A stretch of DNA of 14,133 bases from Haliea sp041583655 (lineage in GTDB: Bacteria > Pseudomonadota > Gammaproteobacteria > Pseudomonadales > Halieaceae): positions 1-14,133 of the forward strand of contig JBFHFJ010000059.1 of the NCBI GenBank assembly GCA_041583655.1. Direction: 5' to 3'. Position numbers and translations under genes: made by a program. This document shows, piece by piece, positions 1-6,424 of this stretch. Each line of letters begins with the position of its first letter. Position 1 is the stretch's first letter. Below the pieces are notes generated by a model. It searched no databases and was not told the DNA's origin. It was given only the letters and a program-made list of their open reading frames with translations.

Positions 1-60
1 AAGTAGGGGCATTGCCGGCCTGGTCCCAAATCCCACCCCCCTTTGAGCGCCGCCGAAGAT

Positions 61-780
61 TCAGCCTGCCAGGGCCTGTTTCTGCAGGGCAAAGAGGTGG
101 CGGATACCTGACTCCGCCAGGTTCAGCATGGCGTCCATCTCGGCGCGGTGAAAGGGCTGGCCCTCTGCGGTGCCCTGGACTTCGATGAACCCGCCGTCTT
201 CACCCATAACCACGTTCATGTCGGTATCGGCCCTGGAGTCCTCGCGGTAATCCAGGTCCAGCACCGGTACACCCTGGAAAATACCCGCGGAGACCGAGGC
301 CACCATCTGCAGCAGCGGGTCGGTGGTAATCAGTTTCTTGCGCTGCAAATGGTTGAGGGCGTCCACCAGTGCGACGCAGGCGCCGGTAATGGCCGCCGTG
401 CGGGTGCCGCCATCGGCCTGAATGACATCGCAGTCTACGGTTATGGTGTATTCACCCAGCTTTTTCAGGTCCACGGCGGAGCGCAGGGAGCGGCCGATCA
501 GGCGCTGGATCTCCAGGGTGCGCCCCCCCTGTTTGCCACGGCTGGCCTCGCGATCCATACGAGAGCCGGTGGAGCGCGGCAGCATGCCGTACTCGGCGGT
601 GACCCAGCCGCTGCCGCTGCCGCGCAGGAAACGGGGCACACCGGCGTCCACCGATGCGGTACAGATCACCTTGGTAGCGCCGAATTCAACCAGCACAGAT
701 CCCTCCGCATGGCAGGTGTATTCGCGCGTCAGGGTGACGGTACGCAGGTCGGCGGGCGCGCGCCCACTGGGTCTTTGCAT
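61..780 (-). CDS. rph: Ribonuclease PH (3'-5' phosphorolytic exoribonuclease, tRNA 3' processing)
   Basis: RNase PH trims the 3' ends of tRNA precursors in the cytoplasm, using phosphate to release nucleoside diphosphates. The 239-residue product has the usual family length and is collinear with it from R3 (RPSGR) onward. The phosphate-binding element GGTRTAA is at about residues 124-130, with a conserved arginine in GGRTLEIQR (residues 86-94). The acidic pair of the active site is visible in YREDSRADTDMNVVM (D181 and D187). The ATG at 780 is preceded by GGAG nine bases upstream, which supports this start. The gene diverges from yicC, an arrangement also found in E. coli and Pseudomonas. It appears intact. 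The 60 bases downstream to the window edge hold nothing I can identify. Confidence 0.97.
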   Translation of the reverse strand: MQRPSGRAPADLRTVTLTREYTCHAEGSVLVEFGATKVICTASVDAGVPRFLRGSGSGWVTAEYGMLPRSTGSRMDREASRGKQGGRTLEIQRLIGRSLRSAVDLKKLGEYTITVDCDVIQADGGTRTAAITGACVALVDALNHLQRKKLITTDPLLQMVASVSAGIFQGVPVLDLDYREDSRADTDMNVVMGEDGGFIEVQGTAEGQPFHRAEMDAMLNLAESGIRHLFALQKQALAG

Positions 781-814
781 GGAATGGAACTCCGTTCTGA
801 AATGGCAGCGCGAC

Positions 815-820
815 AGTATA
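815..820 (-). promoter_or_regulatory. Possible -10 element for rph
   Basis: Read leftward this is TATACT, five of six matches to the sigma-70 -10 consensus, 34 bases before the rph ATG. No good -35 hexamer lies 16-18 bases upstream (the sequence there is around CTGCAG), so the call rests on the -10 box and its position in the rph/yicC divergent gap. Confidence 0.3.
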
Positions 821-919
821 CGCGAGCCATGCGCGCGCTGCAGGTTTGGGAGTAGTGTCCTGTGAGCTGGCTGTGCAAACTGCTAGACTTGCCGCTCCCC
901 CCGAGTGGCGAGGTACCTC

Positions 920-1792
920 TTGGCAGCCATTTACAGCATGACAGCCTTTGCCCGCGAGTCCACGGAGACGGCCAGTGGCTCACTCACGGTGGAGATTCGC
1001 ACAGTCAATCACCGCTACCTGGACTGCAGCTTCAAATTACCTGAGGCCCTGCGCAACCTGGAAGGAAAACTGCGCCAGGAAGCCGCATTGAAGCTGGCCC
1101 GGGGCAAGGTCGAGTGCGCGTTCCGCTTGCAACCACAGGCCGATCGGCTACCCGCACTGGAAATCAACCGCGAGCAGTTGCAGCGGGTGATTGACGCCGC
1201 CGCCCAGGTGACCCGGGCTCTGCCCCAGGCCCAGCCACTGAACCCGTTGGAGGTGCTGCAGTTTCCCGGCGTATGCAGTGTCCCCGAAACCGATGAGGAA
1301 GCTCTCCAGACCAGCGCCGCGCAACTGTTCAAGGGGGCCCTGGACTCGCTGGTTGACAACCGCGCCCGGGAGGGCGCCAAGCTGGCCGCGATGGTCCGGG
1401 AGAGGCTGGTACAGGTCGAGGCCGAAACCACAGCCACTCGCGCGCTACTGCCAGAGCTCAAGGCGCAGCAGAAAACCCGCCTGCTGGCGCGGCTGGCCGA
1501 GTTGCAGGTTGAGGTCGACAGCGCCCGGCTGGAGCAGGAGCTGGTCTACCTCGCCCAGAAGGCGGACGTGGACGAGGAACTGGACCGGCTGGAGACTCAT
1601 GTGGAAGAGGTCCGGCGCACTCTCGACCAGGGCGGTCCCTGCGGCCGGCGACTGGATTTCCTGATGCAGGAGCTGAACCGTGAAGCCAATACCCTTTCTT
1701 CCAAATCCATTGCCAGCAGCAGCACCCATAGCGCGGTCCAGCTCAAGGTCCTGATTGAGCAGATGCGGGAGCAGATCCAGAATATTGAGTAG
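920..1792 (+). CDS. yicC: YicC family protein (YicC/YloC-type endoribonuclease)
   Basis: YicC/YloC proteins have been reported as endoribonucleases; E. coli YicC is linked to decay of the small RNA RyhB. The product (about 290 residues; E. coli 287) has the YicC N-terminal region, beginning IYSMTAFAR, and the C-terminal DUF1732 region with RRLDFLMQELNREANT. It ends in LKVLIEQMREQIQNIE, nearly identical to E. coli as I recall it. The start is not ATG. TTG at 920 has GAGG (910-913) six bases upstream and gives a family-like N-terminus. GTG at 905 would add five residues but has no Shine-Dalgarno; ATG at 938 would cut into the conserved SMTAFAR. The central region is rich in Glu, Leu and Arg and probably helical. 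It precedes gmk by 87 bases. Function is by family; the start choice is inference. Confidence 0.9.
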   Translation: MAAIYSMTAFARESTETASGSLTVEIRTVNHRYLDCSFKLPEALRNLEGKLRQEAALKLARGKVECAFRLQPQADRLPALEINREQLQRVIDAAAQVTRALPQAQPLNPLEVLQFPGVCSVPETDEEALQTSAAQLFKGALDSLVDNRAREGAKLAAMVRERLVQVEAETTATRALLPELKAQQKTRLLARLAELQVEVDSARLEQELVYLAQKADVDEELDRLETHVEEVRRTLDQGGPCGRRLDFLMQELNREANTLSSKSIASSSTHSAVQLKVLIEQMREQIQNIE

Positions 1793-1809
1793 GGCGGGAA
1801 CAACACCGC

Positions 1810-1840
1810 TTGCCCCAAGGCCCGCCTCACTGTGTAAAAT
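1810..1840 (+). promoter_or_regulatory. Possible sigma-70 promoter for gmk
   Basis: TTGCCC (1810-1815) and TAAAAT (1835-1840) lie 19 bases apart in the yicC-gmk gap. The -10 matches five of six positions; the spacer is longer than the 17-base optimum. The predicted leader is about 30 bases. Confidence 0.4.
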
Positions 1841-1879
1841 GCCTGCCAGAACACACCCGGAATAGGACAGCCCCAGACC

Positions 1880-2500
1880 ATGAGCGGCACCGGCACCCTG
1901 TATACCGTCTCTGCGCCCAGCGGGGCCGGCAAGACCAGCCTGGTCAATGCACTCATTGCGCGTTGTGCGCGCCTGCGCGTCTCCGTGTCCCATACCACCC
2001 GGCCCCAGCGCCCGGGGGAGCAGGACGGCGTCAACTACCACTTCGTCGATGAGCCGGCGTTTCTCCGCATGCTGGACCAGGCCGCGTTTCTGGAGCACGC
2101 ACGGGTCTTCGGCAACCTGTACGGGACCTCCCAGGCGTGGGTAGAGGAACAGCTTGCCGCCGGCACCGATGTCATCCTGGAGATCGACTGGCAAGGAGCC
2201 GAGCAGGTCAAGCGCCTGCTGCCCGCGACCCGCGGTATATTCATCCTGCCACCCTCTCGACAGGCCCTGGAGCAGCGTCTCACCGGCCGCGGCCAGGACG
2301 ACCCGGCCATCATCGCCGGGCGCCTGGCAAAGGCGGTGGAGGAAATGTCCCACTACGTCCAGTCCGACTTCCTGGTCGTCAACAACGACTTCGAGCAGGC
2401 ATTGGCCGAACTGGAAGCCATCGTGGTAAGCCAGCGGCTGCAAACTACCCGCCAGCAGGAAGTGCTGGCGGACCTGCTGCGGAATCTGCTCGACAGCTGA
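1880..2500 (+). CDS. gmk: Guanylate kinase
   Basis: Guanylate kinase phosphorylates GMP to GDP with ATP, an essential cytoplasmic step in making GTP. The 206-residue product has the family length (E. coli 207). The P-loop SAPSGAGKTSL spans residues 11-21, with K18 as the ATP-binding lysine. The GMP-binding segment follows as VSHTTRPQRPGE and then GVNYHFV. EIDWQGAEQVK and the lid region with RLTGRGQDD are also visible. Translation starts at the ATG at 1880; AGGA about ten bases upstream is a weak ribosome site. It lies between yicC and rpoZ. The short gap and common strand are compatible with a transcript running into rpoZ, although rpoZ appears to have its own -10. Because GTP/GDP is the substrate of SpoT-type synthases, the proximity to spoT makes metabolic sense. 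Confidence 0.97.
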   Translation: MSGTGTLYTVSAPSGAGKTSLVNALIARCARLRVSVSHTTRPQRPGEQDGVNYHFVDEPAFLRMLDQAAFLEHARVFGNLYGTSQAWVEEQLAAGTDVILEIDWQGAEQVKRLLPATRGIFILPPSRQALEQRLTGRGQDDPAIIAGRLAKAVEEMSHYVQSDFLVVNNDFEQALAELEAIVVSQRLQTTRQQEVLADLLRNLLDS

Positions 2501-2569
2501 TTCATCCGCGGCATTATTCACACCACTTCGCGACCGTCCTCCGCTGTACCCTAACCATGTCAATGCGGG

Positions 2570-2575
2570 TATAAT
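2570..2575 (+). promoter_or_regulatory. Perfect -10 box (TATAAT) upstream of rpoZ
   Basis: A perfect TATAAT lies 36 bases before the rpoZ ATG in the 111-base gmk-rpoZ gap. The -35 region (around TACCCT, 2547-2552) is poor and there is no TG extension, so activity may depend on an activator or be modest. It could drive rpoZ-spoT-ridA. Confidence 0.45.
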
Positions 2576-2611
2576 TGAGGGTTCTTTAACCCCCACAGGA
2601 TTGATTGACCG

Positions 2612-2875
2612 ATGGCACGCGTAACCGTTGAAGATTGTCTGGAAAATGTTGATAACCGTTTTGAACTGGTGATGGTCGCCAGCAAGCGCGCCCGCCAGAT
2701 CGCCACCGGCGGCAAGGACCCCCTGGTAGAGGAAGAGTCCGACAAGCCCACCGTGATCGCCCTGCGCGAGATCGCCGAGGGCCTGATTACCTCCTCCATC
2801 CTGACCCGCGAAGAAGAAATGGATGCGGAAGAGGAATTTGCCGAAGTCATGGCGGCGTCCCACGAGTCCTTCTGA
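2612..2875 (+). CDS. rpoZ: DNA-directed RNA polymerase omega subunit
   Basis: The omega subunit binds the beta-prime subunit, helps RNA polymerase assembly, and in E. coli forms part of one ppGpp-binding site. The 87-residue product (E. coli 91) begins MARVTVEDCLENVDNRFELV, the typical omega N-terminus. It continues with ASKRARQI and KPTVIALREIA, the conserved core. The acidic C-terminus is the variable part of the family. AGGA ends eleven bases before the ATG. spoT follows after 41 bases on the same strand, the arrangement known from E. coli and many gammaproteobacteria. The neighbourhood therefore places a ppGpp target subunit beside the ppGpp enzyme. Confidence 0.97.
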   Translation: MARVTVEDCLENVDNRFELVMVASKRARQIATGGKDPLVEEESDKPTVIALREIAEGLITSSILTREEEMDAEEEFAEVMAASHESF

Positions 2876-2916
2876 TGTCTTTCGGGCATCCTTGCTAGGC
2901 AGGTAACATTACTGAC

Positions 2917-5073
2917 ATGCAAACCATCGATGCCCTTGATTCCACCCTGCGCAGTTACTTGGATGCCGATCAGGCCCGCCAGGTTCGGCGCGCGTACTAT
3001 TTCGCGGAACAGGCCCACTTCGGGCAGATCCGACGCAGTGGCGAACCCTATGTGACCCATCCGCTTGCGGTCGCCGGCATCCTCGCCGACATGCACATGG
3101 ACCACCAGAGCCTGATGGCGGCCATGCTGCACGACGTCATCGAGGATACCGGCATCGACAAGGATTCCATTGGCAGCCAGTTCGGGCCCGCTGTGGCGGA
3201 ACTGGTGGACGGGGTCAGCAAGCTGACCCAGATGGAGTTCAGCTCCCTGGCGGAAAAGCAGGCGGAAAATTTCCAGAAGATGGCCCTGGCCATGGCCCGG
3301 GATATCCGCGTGATCCTGGTGAAGCTGGCGGATCGCCTGCACAACATGCGCACCCTCGGCGTCCTGCCCCAGGACAAGGCCCGGCGCATTGCCCGCGAGA
3401 CACTGGAAATCTACGCGCCCATCGCCATGCGCCTGGGCATGAACTCGGTGCGCATTGAGTTTGAGGACCTCGGCTTCAGCGCCCTGTATCCCATGCGTGC
3501 CTCGCGCATTGCGGCGGCGATGCGCGCCGGCAGCGGCCACCGCAAGGAACTGGTCGACAAGATCCGCCACCAGATAGAGTCCACCCTGGAGCAGGAGGGA
3601 CACGACGTTGAGGTGATTGGCCGCGAAAAGCACCTCTACAGCATCTACAGCAAGATGAAGTCGAAGAAGAAGTCCTTCGCGGAAATCATGGATATCTATG
3701 CTTTCCGCATCATCGTCGACTCGGTGGACACCTGCTACCGGGTGCTGGGCTCCGTGCACAGCCTCTACAAGCCGGTGCCGGGGGAGTTCAGCGACTACAT
3801 CGCGATCCCCAAAGCCAACGGCTACCAGTCCCTGCACACGGTGCTGATGGGCATGCATGGCGTACCCATCGAGATCCAGATCCGCACCCGGGAAATGGAG
3901 GAGATGGCCAACAACGGCATCGCCGCGCACTGGCTGTACAAGACGGACGGACAGTCCGCCAACGGCAGCCACGCCCGCGCCCGGGAGTGGGTGCAGGGAT
4001 TGCTGGAAATGCAGCAGCGGGCGGGAAATTCGCTGGAGTTCATCGAAAGCGTCAAGATCGACTTGTTCCCGGACGAGATCTACGTGTTCACGCCCAAGGG
4101 GCGCATCCTGGAGCTGCCCCGCGGCGCGACAGCGGTGGACTTCGCCTACGCGGTGCACACGGATGTCGGCAACAGCTGCGTGGCCTGCCGCATCAACCGG
4201 CGGCTTGCGCCTCTCTCGGAGCCCCTGCAGAGCGGCCAGACCGTGGAGATCCTCACCGCGCCGGGCGCGCGCCCGAATCCCTCCTGGTTCAATTACGCGG
4301 TAACCGCCAAGGCGCGGACCAATATCCGCCATTTTCTCAAGCACCAGACCCGGGAAGACTCTGTCGCCCTGGGTCGGCGCCTGCTGGACAAGGCTCTACA
4401 GGCCTTCGACAGCAGCCTGGAACAGCTCCCCGCAAGCCAGATGCAGGACTATCTGAAACGGCATGAGTACTCCGCCCTGGATGACCTGCTGGAAGATATC
4501 GCCCGCGGCAACCGCCTGCCGCCAATAACCGCTCAACAGATCCTCGGCGAACTGGCGGCGGGCCTGCTGGAGCCGGCGGAACAGAAACCACAGCCCATGG
4601 CCATCCGCGGCACCGAAGGCTTCATGGTCACCTATGCGCGCTGCTGCCACCCGATTCCAGGCGACCCTATTGAAGGCTACCTCAGCTCGGAGAAAGGCGT
4701 GGTGGTGCACCGCGAGCGCTGCAAGAACCTGGGCGAGATGCGCGAGAATCGCGAGCGCCTGGTGGCCCTGCGATGGGATGAGCAGGTACAGGGTGAGTAC
4801 CTTGCCGAGTTGAGGATAGAGGTGGAAAACCGCCGCGGCATGATCGCGGTGCTCGCCACCCGAATCAACAGCATGGGCGTGAACATCGAGAAAATCTCCA
4901 CCGAGGACAAGGACTACCAGTTCACCTTCGTCGACCTCGCCATGCAGGTCAACAACCGGATCCACCTCGCCCGGATCATGAAGCGCCTGCGCACGGTGAA
5001 CTCCGTACGCCGGGTATCACGACTCAAGAACGAGGCGCCCGCACGGCGCCCCAAGCAGGGAACAGGCAAATGA
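2917..5073 (+). CDS. spoT: Bifunctional (p)ppGpp synthase/hydrolase SpoT
   Basis: SpoT makes and degrades the stringent-response alarmones ppGpp/pppGpp. The 718-residue product has the full long RSH layout. The HD hydrolase domain shows H48 in YVTHPLAV, HD at 72-73, ED at 76-77 and RLHNMRTL with D139 just before it. The synthetase domain shows GREKHLYSIY, D259 in EIMDIYAFR, GYQSLHT, and E319 in IEIQIRT. The TGS domain begins near residue 385 (LFPDEIYVFTPKGR). A Cys/His region has CCHPIPGDP at 576-584 and C602, and an ACT domain closes the protein. Both catalytic centres look intact. One oddity is EFSD at 290-293, where SpoT enzymes normally have RxKD (see findings). The ATG at 2917 has only a distant AGG upstream. 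The TGA overlaps the ridA start. Confidence 0.97.
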   Translation: MQTIDALDSTLRSYLDADQARQVRRAYYFAEQAHFGQIRRSGEPYVTHPLAVAGILADMHMDHQSLMAAMLHDVIEDTGIDKDSIGSQFGPAVAELVDGVSKLTQMEFSSLAEKQAENFQKMALAMARDIRVILVKLADRLHNMRTLGVLPQDKARRIARETLEIYAPIAMRLGMNSVRIEFEDLGFSALYPMRASRIAAAMRAGSGHRKELVDKIRHQIESTLEQEGHDVEVIGREKHLYSIYSKMKSKKKSFAEIMDIYAFRIIVDSVDTCYRVLGSVHSLYKPVPGEFSDYIAIPKANGYQSLHTVLMGMHGVPIEIQIRTREMEEMANNGIAAHWLYKTDGQSANGSHARAREWVQGLLEMQQRAGNSLEFIESVKIDLFPDEIYVFTPKGRILELPRGATAVDFAYAVHTDVGNSCVACRINRRLAPLSEPLQSGQTVEILTAPGARPNPSWFNYAVTAKARTNIRHFLKHQTREDSVALGRRLLDKALQAFDSSLEQLPASQMQDYLKRHEYSALDDLLEDIARGNRLPPITAQQILGELAAGLLEPAEQKPQPMAIRGTEGFMVTYARCCHPIPGDPIEGYLSSEKGVVVHRERCKNLGEMRENRERLVALRWDEQVQGEYLAELRIEVENRRGMIAVLATRINSMGVNIEKISTEDKDYQFTFVDLAMQVNNRIHLARIMKRLRTVNSVRRVSRLKNEAPARRPKQGTGK

Positions 5074-5453
5074 CCAACCGCGCCATCATCTCCACCCCCG
5101 ATGCCCCCGCCGCGATCGGGCCCTACTCCCAGGCTGTGAAGGTGGGCAACACCGTGTGGCTCTCGGGGCAGATTCCGCTGGTGCCCGGCACCATGGAACT
5201 GGTCACCGGGGACATCCGCGCCCAGGCGCGGCAGGTGTTCAGCAACCTCGCCGCGGTAGCCGAGGCTGCCGGCGGCACTCTCAACAATGCGGTGAAAATC
5301 AATATCTCGCTGACCGACCTGGGTGACTTTGCCACCGTCAACGACGTGATGGCGGAGTTCCTGCAGGCGCCGTACCCGGCCCGGGCCTGCGTCCAGGTCG
5401 CGGGCCTGCCCAGGGGCGTCGCCATTGAGGTCGAGGCGATCCTCGCCCTCTGA
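5070..5453 (+). CDS. ridA: RidA family 2-iminobutanoate/2-iminopropanoate deaminase
   Basis: RidA hydrolyses reactive enamine/imine intermediates released by PLP enzymes such as threonine dehydratase, protecting other PLP enzymes in the cytoplasm. The 127-residue product covers the whole YjgF/YER057c/UK114 domain. The substrate-binding arginine is R105 in YPARACVQVAGLP, and E120 in AIEVEAI is the conserved acid; both match the numbering of E. coli RidA. This places it in the active RidA subfamily. Its ATG overlaps the spoT stop as ATGA (5070-5073), so it is probably translationally coupled to spoT. Pseudomonas has the same spoT-ridA neighbourhood as I recall, whereas E. coli has trmH after spoT. 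Confidence 0.95.
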   Translation: MTNRAIISTPDAPAAIGPYSQAVKVGNTVWLSGQIPLVPGTMELVTGDIRAQARQVFSNLAAVAEAAGGTLNNAVKINISLTDLGDFATVNDVMAEFLQAPYPARACVQVAGLPRGVAIEVEAILAL

Positions 5454-5460
5454 GGCGAGG
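5441..5460. terminator. Short GC hairpin between convergent ridA and SDR gene
   Basis: CCTCGCC (5441-5447) pairs perfectly with GGCGAGG (5454-5460) across a six-base loop that contains the end of the ridA stop. It sits where two convergent genes meet with 15 bases between them. Neither side has a T-run, so it is at best a weak or Rho-assisted bidirectional terminator. Confidence 0.3.
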
Positions 5461-5468
5461 CGCCCGCA

Positions 5469-6338
5469 TCAGCTGCCGGTAAGCGGGCTCTGCGCCAGCA
5501 CGGCGCCATACCCTGCACGATAGTCCGGATAGCGCAGCACGTAGCCACTGGCCGTCAGGGCCAGGTTGCGGCAGCGCTTGTGGCCCCCGGCACGCACACC
5601 GCCGGGCCGGGTCTGCCACTCGGTAATACCCAGCGCCTGCGCCAGCCAGCGCTCGACCTCGAACTGCGGCGCCGGCTCGTTGTCGACCGCGATCATGGTG
5701 CGCGCCGGGGCGACGCCCCGCGCCCACTGTTGCAGCAACCAGGCCAGCAGCGCCCCCACATCGTCCCGGTGAATCCGGTTGCTATAGCGTAGCGGCGTCT
5801 GTGGGCACAGCTCGCCGCCGGCGACCCTGCGCAGCAGGAAGCCCTCCGCCTCGCCGTAGATACCAGCACAGCGCAGCACACAGGCCGGGTGATCCGAGGC
5901 CAGCAGTTGCCGCTCGGCGTCGATGATCGCCAGGGCGGCGGGATCATCCCTTGCCAGGGGGCTGTCATCCTCGACCCAGCCGCCCTCCGCCTCCGCATAA
6001 ACACGCGTGCTGGACACCATGACAATTCCCCCCGGGCGGTGCCTGCCCAGCCCGGCGAGAACGTTACGCATGGCGTGGCTGAAACCCGCGCGGTATCCTG
6101 CCTCCCCCCTGCCGGCCGGTTTCAGGGTGAGGATGAGGTAATCCGGCGCCAGTGCCTCCAGCATGTACAGAGGCGAGTCGGGCGCGGCATAGTCTGCGGC
6201 AATCCCGGCAAAACCCTCCGGCAGGGAGCGGATATCCCGGCGCAGCCCCGTCACCGACCAGCCGTCCTGCCGAAGAATACCGCCGGCGCGCGCGCCCAGG
6301 TCGCCACAGCCGACAATCAGCACGCTTTTACCCTTCAT
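5469..6338 (-). CDS. Atypical extended SDR / NAD(P)-dependent epimerase-like protein (YeeZ-like)
   Basis: The 289-residue product is an NAD(P)-binding Rossmann protein of the extended/atypical SDR group; it resembles E. coli YeeZ, whose substrate is unknown to me. The dinucleotide motif VLIVGCGDLG has glycines at 10, 12 and 15. The active-site-like segment SSTRVYAEAEG is at 109-119 with Y114, but the residue four after the tyrosine is E118, not the lysine of classical YxxxK enzymes. RCAGIYG and a C-terminal KRCRNLALTASGY are also typical of this group. The ATG at 6338 has AGGGA seven bases upstream. It converges on ridA and diverges from recG. Whether it catalyses a reaction or only binds nucleotide cannot be read from sequence. 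Confidence 0.85.
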   Translation of the reverse strand: MKGKSVLIVGCGDLGARAGGILRQDGWSVTGLRRDIRSLPEGFAGIAADYAAPDSPLYMLEALAPDYLILTLKPAGRGEAGYRAGFSHAMRNVLAGLGRHRPGGIVMVSSTRVYAEAEGGWVEDDSPLARDDPAALAIIDAERQLLASDHPACVLRCAGIYGEAEGFLLRRVAGGELCPQTPLRYSNRIHRDDVGALLAWLLQQWARGVAPARTMIAVDNEPAPQFEVERWLAQALGITEWQTRPGGVRAGGHKRCRNLALTASGYVLRYPDYRAGYGAVLAQSPLTGS

Positions 6339-6357
6339 AAGCCATTCCCTGACTGGT

Positions 6358-6407
6358 TACACTGTGCAGCCTCGACCCAACGGGCCCAACGCCGTGACCA
6401 CAGTGTA
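6358..6407. repeat. Perfect 9-bp inverted repeat in the SDR/recG divergent intergenic region
   Basis: TACACTGTG (6358-6366) and CACAGTGTA (6399-6407) are exact reverse complements separated by 32 bases. Each arm contains the near-palindrome CAC(T/A)GTG; their centres are 39 bases apart. It fills most of the 86-base gap between two divergent starts, where an operator could control both genes. No regulator is identified. Confidence 0.5.
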
Positions 6408-6424
6408 CTGCACCCCCTGCGCCG

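Noticed and set aside
1793..1826. GGCGGG/CCCGCC inverted repeat after the yicC stop as a terminator
   Set aside because: The six-base stem has a 22-base loop and no T-run, and it overlaps the proposed gmk -35 box; termination here cannot be supported.
2579..2592. GGGTT/AACCC hairpin just after the rpoZ -10 box
   Set aside because: The predicted transcription start falls inside the first arm, so the hairpin would not form in full in the RNA; five base pairs can arise by chance.
1445..2863. A 472-codon open frame on the minus strand across yicC, gmk and rpoZ
   Set aside because: It spans three clear genes and their gaps in antisense and shows no known domain.
2560..4344. A 594-codon open frame on the minus strand across rpoZ and most of spoT
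   Set aside because: It is fully antisense to well-recognised genes, has no family resemblance, is rich in His, Gly, Val and Leu as expected for a high-GC shadow frame, and lacks a ribosome site.
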